Shown here piece after piece: positions 39,101-47,218 of a DNA stretch of 64,000 bases. Both the position numbers and the translations under genes were made by a program. Every line of letters begins with the position of its first letter. The first letter of the stretch is position 1. Location: assembly GCA_963750255.1 (NCBI GenBank), contig CAVVPZ010000008.1:1-64000 (forward strand), given 5' to 3'. The notes beneath the pieces are model-generated. The model was not told the origin of the DNA and did no database searches. It saw only the letters and a program-made list of their open reading frames with translations. Origin of the DNA: DATLED01 sp963750255 (GTDB lineage Bacteria > Actinomycetota > Acidimicrobiia > Acidimicrobiales > CADCTF01).

Positions 39101-42100
39101 ACGGCAACCGCCTCACCTACGAGTACACCACCGTCACCGTCGGCGGGGTCGCAAAGGCTCGCCTCTCGACGATCACCCACAACCGCACTCCCAACCAGGC
39201 GGCCGTCGCGCTCGCGTGGACTGGGCCGGGCAATCGCCTGTCGTCGATCACCGCACTTCCTGGCGCCGCGAGCCTCGACCCGGCAACGAACACGTCGCGT
39301 TCATGGCAGCGCCTCACCAACTTCACGTACACATCGGGTCGACTGACCGACGTCGTCCAGAACGAGACGAAGACCGCAGACGAAGGTCTCCGCACCTTCG
39401 GGTTCCGTTACGACGCCAACGGCATGCTCGACCAACTCACCGACCCACGCGGCAACCCGAGCGGGCTGGGCTACACCCTCGACGCCGGCGTGCGTCGCCT
39501 TACCTCCATCACCGACCGTCGCACCAAAGTGTGGGGCTACGTCTACAACGCCCTCGACCCGACCACCGGCGAGCGCGCCACGACCGCCACAAGTCCCGTC
39601 GGCGCTGTCACGACCTACCGCACCACCGGGCGCGGCGCGGTGAGCGCGAACGACGCTCGAGTCGCCGGCGGGAACATCGTTTCGATCACCGACAGTGGCA
39701 ACAACGCCGGCGCCGTCACGACGTCCTACTCGTGGCTTGAGAACCGTCTCGTCACCAAGACCGACGGCGCCGGGAACGCCACCTCGATGACCTACAACGA
39801 CCTGGGCCTCCTCACCAAGGTCACCGAGCCCAAGCCCAACCGCGACGACCGCACCGACCTCACCCTCCCCGACTACCCCAAGACCACCATCGACTCCAAG
39901 CTCGGCTACACCTTCGTTTCCGCCTATCGCTACCCCGATTGCACCGAACCGGCGCCCGGCGGCCCGGCCGTCACCAAGGTCGGGTACTGCGACGCCGTCG
40001 CCGACATGAGCCAGGTCGTGGCCGCCGACAACATCGCCACCCAGCGCCGCGTCACCGACTTCGGGCTCGACCCGTCCGGGAACGGGAACGTGCGCACCGT
40101 CACCCAGCGAGGCACCGGCGGCGACCCCGACCGGACCACCAGCTTCGACTACTACGGCCGAGGAGGGCTGTGCTCGGTCAACGGACCCCGCACCGACGTC
40201 AACGACGTCACCCGCTACGGCGACACCCTCAACATCGGCGCCGCCTGCGGCGCCGGCCCCGACCCGCTCTACGGCGGCTACGACCCGACCGGGCTCGCAC
40301 CGCGTATCCGCGACGCTGCCCTCAAAGCCAAGGACATCGCCTACACGCCCTACGGCATGGTGGCCAAGGTCACCGACCGAGACGCCCGCATCACCCGCAC
40401 CCGCTACGACGAACGCGAGAACCCCATCGAGGTCACCGACCCCCAGAATCGCGTGACGACGTCGTCCTACAACGCCAACGACCAGGTCGCCGTCGCGACC
40501 TCCGCTCGCGGGACTGCGACCACAGGCATCGGCAACGACTTCGAGACCCGCTACACCTACGACCCCAACGGATGGCTCACGAAGGTGTCGCGGCCCGACG
40601 CCACCGACACCGACCCGGCCAAGCGGGTCGAGACGTCCACCGCCTACAACGACGACGGCACCAAGGCCAGCGACACCAACGCCGCCGGCGGCGTCACCAC
40701 GTACTCGTACTGGCCGAACCGCTCCCTCAAGCAGACGAGCGCTCCCGCCGCCACCGCGGGCCCGGCAGCGCTCACCGACTTCGAGTACGACCTCGCCGGC
40801 CGCATCACCCGCACCGTCTTCCCGGCGACCAACACCGCCGGCACCCAACGCCCCGAGACAATTGTCGACTACACACCCCCAAGGCCAGCCCTCCACCCAG
40901 CAGGAGACGTCAGCGCTCGTCGGGCAGTGGCGAACCACGCGGTTCGCATACAACGCCCATGGCGAGGTGACCCGCACGGCCGGGCCTCGCACGGTCGGCG
41001 TCGAGACCGAAGCGACCGAGACCGTCGTCAACGCCTTCGGCGAACCCACCCTGTCTCGCCGCCGGCTCGTCGGCCGATGGCTCGACAGCGCAATCGGCTA
41101 CGACACCGCCGGCAACAAGATCCGCACCACCCAACCGACCGGGACCGGCGCAACGCTCGAGTCGCTCTACCGCTACGACCTCCTCGACCGCCTCTCCGCA
41201 CAGACCAAGGACCCGACTAACCCCGATCACGAGGTCGCGTACACCTACGAAGGCGAAGGCGCCCAGCTGACCCGCACCGACCTGCGCCAAACAGCCGGGC
41301 CGCAGGCGTCGGCCTGCGGGGACAGTGGCGCTACCTGTGTCGCCGCCCGCACGAACACCACCGTCTACAACCCCGACGGGACCGTCCAATCAAACGTCGC
41401 GCTCGCCGAAGGCGGACAGACCCTCGCCACTTGCAACTGGACCGACCCGGCCAACAAGACCGCCGGCTACGACGCCGACCGCAACCTCCTCCGGTCCCGG
41501 ACTCTGTCGGGCACGAACGGCTGCGCCAGTGTCCAGCTTGAGCGCGACATCACCGCGACCTACGACCACCGCGGCTTTATGGACACGTTCGTCCAGGCTG
41601 TCCGCTCGCCCGAGACGGGCCAGCCGGTGTCACGAACCCAAATGTTCGAGTACCGCAACGACGGCGTCGTGACCAAGGCCATCCACAACGGCCAAGCCAC
41701 CAACTACACCTACTCACCCGCGGGATGGGTCGAGACGATCGCCGACTGGCGAGGCATGACCTCGACCATCGGGTACACCCCGTCGGGAGCACCGGCTAAC
41801 GAGAACCGCGGCAGCGGCGCCGCCGTCGCCACCCGCAGCTACAAGCCCGACGGCATGCCCGCCAGTCAGACATGGACCGCCCGCGGAGGCGCCGTCGCAC
41901 GCGCCCACACCAACATCGGCTACGACATCGGCGGCCAACGCATCGCCGAAGACGTCGCCGTCGTCCAGCCCGCCGGAGCCATCGGCGCCTCCGCCGGCGG
42001 CCACGCCACCTGGGACTACGACCTCACCGGCCGGCTCACCGCCTACACCAGCCCCTACCGGCAACTCCCGATCGACACGGCAAACCCCGCGACCACCTAC

Positions 42101-43453
42101 ACGCTCGATGACGGCGGCAACATCACCCGCCAGACCACCACCGTCAGCGGCGCCGTGCGCAACGACGAGACCAACACCTACGTCGCCGGCCAGCTCCGCA
42201 CCCGCCACGCCATCGACGGAATCGGCGTTCTCCCGGTCGACACCACCTGGACCTACAACCCGCTCGGCGAGGAGGCCTCCCAGACATCCACCGGCGGAAT
42301 GAGCGCGACGGCCAACGCCACCAGCTATGACCCCGCCGGACACACCCGACGAGTCGACGACCAAACGAGTCAAGGTCTCGGCGGGCCCAACCCCACCGAC
42401 GTCGACTACCTCTACGACGGTGCCGATCATCTCGTCGCCCGAATCCAGCAGCCGGCCACCGGTGCTGGCGCCACGACGCTCTACTTCTACTGGGGGAACA
42501 GCACCACCCTCGCCGAAGAAGCCGACGGCGCAGGGGCGACAACCGCCCGATACCTCACCGACGGAGCAACCGACATCATCGGCCAACACACATGGGGACG
42601 CGACACCAACGGCCACCGAGACGCAAACGACACCGCAGGCACCTGGGCGTGGCTCCTCGACGACACCAACGGCAACACCGCCACCCACCTCGCCGACGAC
42701 GGCACCGTCCTGGAACAAGCCGCCTTCGACCCCTACGGCCGCCCGGAGACGCCAGGCAAGGGCAAGGCCGCCAACGCACCCGGGTCGAGCCTCGGGCACC
42801 AAGGCGCCCTGACTGACCGCACGACCGGCAGCGTCATTCTCGGCGCCCGCCAGTACGACCCGACCACGGCAAGGTTCACAACACCCGACATGTTCGTGCC
42901 AGCGTCCCTCGATCTCGCGGTCGGCTCAGACGAACTGACGGGCAACCGGTATCTGTTCGCAGCTGCGAACCCAGTGGCGTTTTACGAGGATGGGCACTGC
43001 GCGTCTCACAAGTCAGGGGGGTCGTGGAGGCAAATCCGCAACCTCCGATGTGGATTTGCTCACTTTGCTGAGAGCACCGGCGGGCAGCGGCTCAAGTCCA
43101 TCTCTGGACGAGTCGGGACGTGGATGGGAGTAGGCGAGATGGGACTTGCCATCATCTCTGGCGTGTGTCCTGAGTGTGCTCCAGCGACCCTCCCGGCGGC
43201 TGCAGCGCTTGGAGGCGTCGGCACGGCGGCAAACAGCCTTCATGCTGTTCTTCAATGTAATGATGGCGGAGCCGCCCGAAACTGCGGCTATGCGATCGCT
43301 GGAGCGGCTGGTCCGACGGGCGCACTGCGTTACCTCAAGGTTCCGGTGTCCGCCAAATACTGGATCGAAGGTGCGATAAGTGCATACACAGGTCTGTGGA
43401 GCCGCCTGAAGGAGAAGAAGCGCGAACGTGTCACCCATCAGTCAGGAATGTGA
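36171..43453 (+). CDS. Secreted RHS-repeat polymorphic toxin (two frameshifts)
   Basis: About 2,430 residues. GTG 36171 has GGAGG five bases upstream and a signal peptide (AALVLIAVIAATLSIVPLPP). In order: a DNRLRE-like domain (about 280-440, YVQRTVSGVRHDSETELRVG), two copies of a beta-domain with GWALDPDTNASIQVDVWLDG and GWAIDNDDNNYQVLMDVRAD (about 461-565 and 568-670), one Fn3 domain (about 676-770), and an RHS/YD-repeat shell (about 806-2265) with many YDxxGN/YNPLG-type repeats ending in the DPYGRPE and NRYLFAAANP core end. A variable tip of about 155 residues follows with a hydrophobic stretch (GLAIISGVCPECAPATLPAA). Indels near 36515 and 40885 break the frame. Tip and shell organisation fits a contact-delivered toxin; the tip activity is unknown. 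Confidence 0.88.
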
Positions 43454-43642
43454 ATGGGATTCGCACTGATATTGATTGGCGGCGGTCTCGTCTTTGGCGG
43501 GCTCCTCAACTTGATGAAGACCCACTGGTGGCCGGTGGCCAGTGACACGGCTGACGGCAAAATTCTCCGCTGGATGGGGGCAGGAATGGTAGCTACAGGC
43601 GCCATCGCCAGTGTTGTCGGCTTCCTGCTATTTGTCCTCTGA
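43454..43642 (+). CDS. Small two-helix membrane protein, candidate RHS immunity protein
   Basis: A 62-residue protein that is almost entirely two transmembrane helices: FALILIGGGLVFGGLLNLM and GMVATGAIASVVGFLLFVL, joined by a loop with KTHWWPVASDTADGK. Its ATG directly follows the TGA of the RHS toxin (TGAATG), so translation is probably coupled. RHS toxins normally carry a small cognate immunity gene at exactly this place. Together with the hydrophobic segment in the toxin tip, this suggests a membrane-active toxin. The region is visibly lower in GC than the RHS shell, as is usual for exchangeable toxin/immunity cassettes. No family match is recognised. Confidence 0.65.
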   Translation: MGFALILIGGGLVFGGLLNLMKTHWWPVASDTADGKILRWMGAGMVATGAIASVVGFLLFVL

Positions 43643-43670
43643 GGCGAGGCCGTCACCTTGGCATTCGTGG

Positions 43671-43707
43671 CTTCTAACTTCGCCCGCCAGACGAACGTGT
43701 ACAGATT
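43671..43707. repeat. Repeat B: distal copy of the GNAT-3'-end repeat
   Basis: A 37-base element from CTTCTAACTTCGC to ACAGATT. It matches repeat C (44435-44471) at 33 of 37 positions. Its last 26 bases match repeat A in the GNAT 3' end at 23 of 26. In frame it reads NFARQTNVYRFTL followed by TGA, closely resembling the GNAT C-terminus (FEARETNVYRLEL). It is the candidate right end (attR) of the recombinase-relaxase-RHS element. Confidence 0.65.
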
Positions 43708-43738
43708 CACGCTCTGATCTGTACAACACAGGTGCTAC

Positions 43739-43762
43739 GATCGCGACATGGAAGTCGCGATC
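43739..43762. promoter_or_regulatory. 9-bp dyad spanning the antitoxin start codon
   Basis: GATCGCGAC-ATGGAA-GTCGCGATC is a perfect inverted repeat centred on the ATG at 43748. A TACGAT -10-like hexamer (43735-43740) precedes it. The dyad could be the operator for antitoxin autorepression. In a leaderless mRNA the start codon would sit between the arms. Confidence 0.6.
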
Positions 43763-44035
43763 AGCGAGCTGCGCGCCCATCTCAAGACGTTCATCGATCG
43801 CGCCAAAGCGGGTGAGCGGATCGTCGTCACCGACCGGGGTCAGCCGGTGGCCCGCCTGGGCCCAGCCGAGGAGGAGAGCCTGCTCGACCAGCTCGAACGC
43901 GAGGGCGTGTCTACGTGGGCGAAGACCAAGAAGCGACCGATCGCTCGGAAGGGCCAAGGCGTGAAGGCCACCGGGCCGGTAGCTGACCTCGTGAGCGAGA
44001 TGCGTCGGGATCGTGACGAGCGCGTTCTGGGATAG
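43748..44035 (+). CDS. Phd/YefM-type antitoxin
   Basis: A 95-residue type II antitoxin. The N-terminal DNA-binding fold has MEVAISELRAHLKTFIDRAK, AGERIVVTDRGQPVARLGP, the classic prevent-host-death signature (LR..L......G..I.IT.RG.PVA.L). The C-terminal half, which wraps the toxin in this family, is basic (KTKKRPIARKGQ). It overlaps the PIN toxin gene by 23 bases, the usual arrangement for coupled expression. Regulation is probably by the dyad around its start codon. Antitoxins of this type pair with PIN (VapC) as well as RelE or Doc toxins; here the partner is PIN. Confidence 0.9.
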   Translation: MEVAISELRAHLKTFIDRAKAGERIVVTDRGQPVARLGPAEEESLLDQLEREGVSTWAKTKKRPIARKGQGVKATGPVADLVSEMRRDRDERVLG

Positions 44036-44441
44036 CAGCGCATTCGTCAAGCTGCTGATCGAGGAACCCGGCCGTGATGTCGCGGTCGATGCGTGGAACG
44101 CTGCCGACCGCAACATTGCGTCGAGACTTGCCATCCCGGAGGTGAGTGCAGCGCTCGCGGCAGCCTGGCGATCGGGCCGCACGGATGAGCGGTCCGATCG
44201 CGAGGTTCGGCGCCGTTGGGCGCAGCACCTCGGTTCGGTCGAGCTCGTCGAGCTTTCGGAGGCCGTCGGCGACCGAGCTGCCTTTCTCGCCGTCGAGCAC
44301 CCGCTGAGCGGCGCCGATGCGGTGCACCTGGCGTCCGCACTGTTGCTCTCGAACGTCGACCCGGTGCTGATCACCTGGGATCGTCGCCTCGCTGCGGCTG
44401 CGGCCTTGGCGGGCCTGTCGGTGGCGCCAAGCGACTTCTAA
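44013..44441 (+). CDS. vapC: PIN-domain toxin (VapC type)
   Basis: A 142-residue PIN-domain ribonuclease toxin. The acidic residues that bind the catalytic metal are present: Asp in FWDSSAFVKLL, Glu in AIPEVSAALA, Asp in GADAVHLASAL and Asp in LITWDRRLAAAA. The GTG at 44013 lies inside the antitoxin gene. The last 30 bases of the gene (encoding GLSVAPSDF) together with the following bases are duplicated 940 bases downstream at 45352-45387. The stop lies within repeat C. VapC toxins cleave tRNA or rRNA; the target here cannot be predicted. Confidence 0.9.
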   Translation: MTSAFWDSSAFVKLLIEEPGRDVAVDAWNAADRNIASRLAIPEVSAALAAAWRSGRTDERSDREVRRRWAQHLGSVELVELSEAVGDRAAFLAVEHPLSGADAVHLASALLLSNVDPVLITWDRRLAAAAALAGLSVAPSDF

Positions 44442-44471
44442 CTTCGCTCGCCAAACAAACGTGCACAGATT
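44412..44471. repeat. Repeat C: vapC 3' end plus GNAT-end-like element
   Basis: Two overlapping repeat relationships meet here. Positions 44435-44471 match repeat B (33/37), so B and C bracket the antitoxin-toxin pair as direct repeats. Positions 44412-44447 match repeat D at 45352-45387 (34/36), so C and D bracket the AbrB/PIN-like pair. Confidence 0.7.
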
Positions 44472-44551
44472 TTCGTTCGAGGCGTAGCTCTCCGGGTCGG
44501 CAAGCCAAAGTCAGGGTCTGTTGGCGACATTGAATCAGGCACCGCCGTCCG

Positions 44552-44998
44552 CTACAGGATGTGGAAGGCGACGTTGTCCTCTAGGGCGGCGGCTCGGAGG
44601 CCGGGACCGACGTCCTCCTCGGAAACAGCGATGCCGGCGCCAAGCTCGTGAGCTGCCGCGAGCGCTTCGGCCATGGCCGCCGACAGGTGGTTGCCGAGGG
44701 CCCGATGGCGGTGTTGCATCTGCGCCATCGACCAGGCGATCTCCCGGAGATGAAGGACCGCGATGTCGTCGGGCAGCTCCATCACGTGAGCGCGAAACTC
44801 GTCCTGTAGTTCCACCGGAAGCGCAGCAACGGGTCCCGACAGCTTGCCGACGACCCGGGGATCGGCGAACGAGCTGGTCAGGCGAAAGAGCCAGAGCCCG
44901 GTGGTCGCCAGACCGGAGGCGATCCCGCCGAGATCACGGGGACGCTGCCCCGCGAGCACACCGCGAAGCAGGTGATCATCGACAACGATCGTGCTCAC
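44552..44998 (-). CDS. PIN-like toxin partner of AbrB antitoxin
   Basis: A 148-residue protein beginning with a GTG: STIVVDDHLLRGVLAG, where IVVDDHLL resembles the first strand and metal-binding aspartates of PIN-like proteins. The rest is helical (SFADPRVVGKLSGPVAALP; AWSMAQMQHRHRALGNHLSA), with LGAGIAVSEEDVGPGLRAA at the position of the last acidic motif. The start is immediately adjacent to the antitoxin stop (TGAGTG). The pairing with an AbrB-type antitoxin supports a toxin role. The catalytic quartet is less clear than in the neighbouring vapC, so the activity assignment is tentative. Confidence 0.65.
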   Translation of the reverse strand: MSTIVVDDHLLRGVLAGQRPRDLGGIASGLATTGLWLFRLTSSFADPRVVGKLSGPVAALPVELQDEFRAHVMELPDDIAVLHLREIAWSMAQMQHRHRALGNHLSAAMAEALAAAHELGAGIAVSEEDVGPGLRAAALEDNVAFHIL

Positions 44999-45235
44999 TC
45001 AGGTCGTGGCGAGGTCCGGGTCGTCAAGGCCGCCGACGAACCGGAGGTGATCTTCGGCCGAGAGCGCCCCCGCCAAGAGCTGTTGGCGTCCGCCCGGCGG
45101 CAGGAGAACCACGGCGTCGCCGAGGTCGATCACCGTCAAGCGTCCACCTTCGGCGATGCCCCACCGCCGGCGGACGGCTGCCGGCACCGACATCTGGCCG
45201 CTGCTCGAGACCAGGAACTCTGCGGATGCACCCAT
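44999..45235 (-). CDS. AbrB/MazE-type antitoxin
   Basis: A 78-residue protein with the swapped-hairpin DNA-binding fold in the first 50 residues: FLVSSSGQMSVPAAVRRRWG followed by IAEGGRLTVIDLGDAVVLLP. The C-terminal 25 residues would bind the toxin. The ATG at 45235 is preceded by GGGAGAG. A perfect 8-bp dyad 19 bases upstream is a likely autoregulatory operator. It is the first gene of a two-gene minus-strand module with the PIN-like gene. Confidence 0.85.
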   Translation of the reverse strand: MGASAEFLVSSSGQMSVPAAVRRRWGIAEGGRLTVIDLGDAVVLLPPGGRQQLLAGALSAEDHLRFVGGLDDPDLATT

Positions 45236-45253
45236 ACGCTTCTCTCCCTGCCC

Positions 45254-45280
45254 ACTTGGTACGCACTGACTTTACCAAGT
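45254..45280. promoter_or_regulatory. Dyad upstream of abrB-type antitoxin
   Basis: ACTTGGTA and TACCAAGT form a perfect 8-bp inverted repeat with an 11-bp spacer, 19 bases upstream of the antitoxin start. The position fits an operator for autorepression by the AbrB-type protein. Confidence 0.55.
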
Positions 45281-45351
45281 GTTGGCGGGCTGCCGCCGAG
45301 GAATTGACACGGTCCTCCAGCGGGGGTCTCTCGGACAGTGTTGACCTCCCT

Positions 45352-45387
45352 GGCCTGTCGGTGGCGCCCAGCGACTTCTGACTTCGC
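45352..45387. repeat. Repeat D: duplicated vapC 3' end
   Basis: 36 bases identical to 44412-44447 at 34 positions, encoding the same GLSVAPSDF-stop. There is no PIN gene in front of it, so it is a displaced copy of the vapC 3' end. The similarity stops at ACTTCGC, before the AACGTG.ACAGATT part of repeats B and C. Confidence 0.75.
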
Positions 45388-45464
45388 GTGGGTGAGCACA
45401 CACACGGGTCGACGCCCGGCAGGCGGCCGAGGTCGGCCCAGATGACGTCGCCGCGGGCTATCAC
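45388..45464 (-). pseudogene. N-terminal remnant of a PemK/MazF-like toxin
   Basis: From the GTG at 45464 the minus strand reads VIARGDVIWADLGRLPGVDP, close to the conserved N-terminus of MazF/PemK ribonucleases (RGD-IWW-DL.P..G.EP). The similarity ends about 20 residues in, just where repeat D begins. The rest of the toxin is absent. This looks like a gene cut by the insertion that carries the AbrB/PIN-like pair. The match is short, so the call is tentative. Confidence 0.4.
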
Positions 45465-45520
45465 TCGGGAGCGGTGAGCGAGGCCAGGCGATTCGTTGCC
45501 GGCAGCCGCGATGATGTTGG

Positions 45521-45748
45521 TCAGGTCGTCGCCGAGCGCGCCCGAAAGGCTTTGCCGCCGAGAGGCAATCGGAACAGCGGTCCGAGCATGCAAAGGTCGA
45601 GCGCGCCAGCGGCGAGGGGAACAACCCCCACGACTGCGAGTGCCTGGCGTTTTCCTTCGCCCGTGACCCCGAACGCGATGAGCAGACCCCCGACGAGGAC
45701 GCGAACCACGCGGCCCTGGCTCGAACCGATGAAGCGAAGAACCAACAC
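45521..45748 (-). CDS. DUF2892-type small membrane protein
   Basis: A 75-residue protein with two transmembrane helices (RVLVGGLLIAFGVTG and LAVVGVVPLAAGALDLCMLG) and the typical C-terminal LFRLPLGGKAFRA. This matches the YgaP-type transmembrane (DUF2892) module, which is often near rhodanese or thioredoxin genes. The GTG at 45748 is the likely start. It lies downstream of, and on the same strand as, the glutaredoxin-thioredoxin reductase fusion, consistent with a thiol/sulfur redox context. Function unknown. Confidence 0.7.
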   Translation of the reverse strand: MLVLRFIGSSQGRVVRVLVGGLLIAFGVTGEGKRQALAVVGVVPLAAGALDLCMLGPLFRLPLGGKAFRARSATT

Positions 45749-45810
45749 CCGTGACCGCCTTTCCCTTGTTGCGTGTAATACCCGGGCCGTATCGTCCCAA
45801 CCGCGGTCGT

Positions 45811-47025
45811 CTACCCGTGAGCGGCGGGCGCTGCGAGGTGGTGGTGCTCCTCGAGGTACCGCCGGGTCATGAGGAGGGCGGTGACCCCCTCGCCGACGGC
45901 CGAGCCGAGTTGTTTGGTCGAACCTTGCCGGACGTCGCCGGCGGCGAAGACTCCAGGCAGTGAGGTCTCGAAGGATCGGCTGGTCTCGATGAAGCCCCAC
46001 GCGTCTAGATCAACGACGCCTCGGAACGCCTCGGAGTTCGGGTCGAGACCGATGAAGATGAACGCGGCGGCGGCTGGCCATCGACGTTCCTGCCCGGCTG
46101 CGTCCTGCGTCACAACGGCACGGAACCGGCCGCGATCGCCTTCGAAGGCGATGACCTTGGTGTCGATGTGCACCTCGATGTCATCGCGCTCGGCGACCTT
46201 GGTTCGTGCCACCTTCGATGCCGACAGTTCGGCTCCTCGGTGGATGATGTGGACCCGCTTGGCGAACTTGGTGAGGAACAGGGCCTCCTCGACGGCCGAG
46301 TTCCCGCCGCCGATCACGACGAGGTCGTCAGCGCCGTCGTAGAACGGGCCGTCGCAGGTGGCACAGAAATGCACGCCGGCGCCGATCAGGTCTTCCTCGC
46401 CGGGAACCTCGAGCCGTCGGTAGGTCGACCCCGTCGCCAAGATGACGGCGTGGGCGACCAGTTCCTGGCCGTTGGACAACATGATCGACAGGTCGTCGTT
46501 GACGGCTTGCTCCACCGACGCCACTTCGACGGCCGAGAGCAGTTCCACGCCGCTCCGCCGGGCGTGCTCGATGAATCGGTCGGCCAACTCGGCGCCACCG
46601 ATCCCGTCAGGGAACCCCGGGAAGTTGTCGACCCGTTCGGTCACCGCCGCCTGACCGCCGAGGCCCCCACGGTCGACGATGACGGCCTCCATCCCTTCTC
46701 TGGCGGCGTAGATGGCGGCAGTCAGTCCAGTGGGACCGCCGCCGACGATCACAAGGTCGTAGGCCGTGCGTGCGGCCGTCAGGTCGAGGCCGAGCGCCGT
46801 GGCCAGTTCCCGGTCGTCCGGCTCCACCAACACGTCGCCATTGGTGAGCACGACCATCGGGATCGTCCGGCCGCCATCCTGGACCTTCTCGACCTCCCGA
46901 AGGCCGGCCGGGTCTTCATCGATGTCGACCCAGCGATACGAGATGCGGTGCTCGGCCAAGAACTTCTTCGTTCGCCGGCAATCGGGGCACCAGGGCGCGC
47001 CGTATACAGAGAGCTCATCAGCCAT
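45811..47025 (-). CDS. Glutaredoxin-thioredoxin reductase fusion
   Basis: An intact 404-residue fusion. Residues 1 to about 80 form a glutaredoxin/mycoredoxin-like domain with WCPDC (Cys13 and Cys16), followed by RTIPMVVLTNGDVLVEP. Residues about 88-400 are a FAD/NADPH thioredoxin-reductase-like enzyme with VIVGGGPTGLTAAIYAAREG (FAD), the redox pair CATC (Cys221/Cys224), VVIGGGNSAVEEALFL (NADPH) and FAAGDVRQGSTKQLGSAVGE. Tethering suggests electrons pass from NADPH through FAD and CATC to the glutaredoxin domain. In actinobacteria the latter could reduce mycothiol-mixed disulfides; that substrate is inferred. It lies just outside the toxin-antitoxin island. Confidence 0.9.
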   Translation of the reverse strand: MADELSVYGAPWCPDCRRTKKFLAEHRISYRWVDIDEDPAGLREVEKVQDGGRTIPMVVLTNGDVLVEPDDRELATALGLDLTAARTAYDLVIVGGGPTGLTAAIYAAREGMEAVIVDRGGLGGQAAVTERVDNFPGFPDGIGGAELADRFIEHARRSGVELLSAVEVASVEQAVNDDLSIMLSNGQELVAHAVILATGSTYRRLEVPGEEDLIGAGVHFCATCDGPFYDGADDLVVIGGGNSAVEEALFLTKFAKRVHIIHRGAELSASKVARTKVAERDDIEVHIDTKVIAFEGDRGRFRAVVTQDAAGQERRWPAAAAFIFIGLDPNSEAFRGVVDLDAWGFIETSRSFETSLPGVFAAGDVRQGSTKQLGSAVGEGVTALLMTRRYLEEHHHLAAPAAHG

Positions 47026-47218
47026 ACGGGTTCCAACCCCGCCGGAGCGCTCCGGGATTCCGCCGCCTCCTCCGGCGCTGCGTTAGGAACTCGGTTAGGT
47101 TTCCCGTCGATCGTCTCGGGCTCAGTTCCCGTCGGGACCCCGGGGCGTCTGGGGGGGATCACATGAGGCACCGACTCGTTCTCGGCCGGTTGCCCGCGGA
47201 GCGGGATGGGGTGACGGG

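Noticed and set aside
36526..43453. Two separate RHS genes
   Set aside because: The RHS repeats continue across the frame change near 40885, with no ribosome-binding site, signal peptide or core-end motif there. One gene with an indel is simpler.
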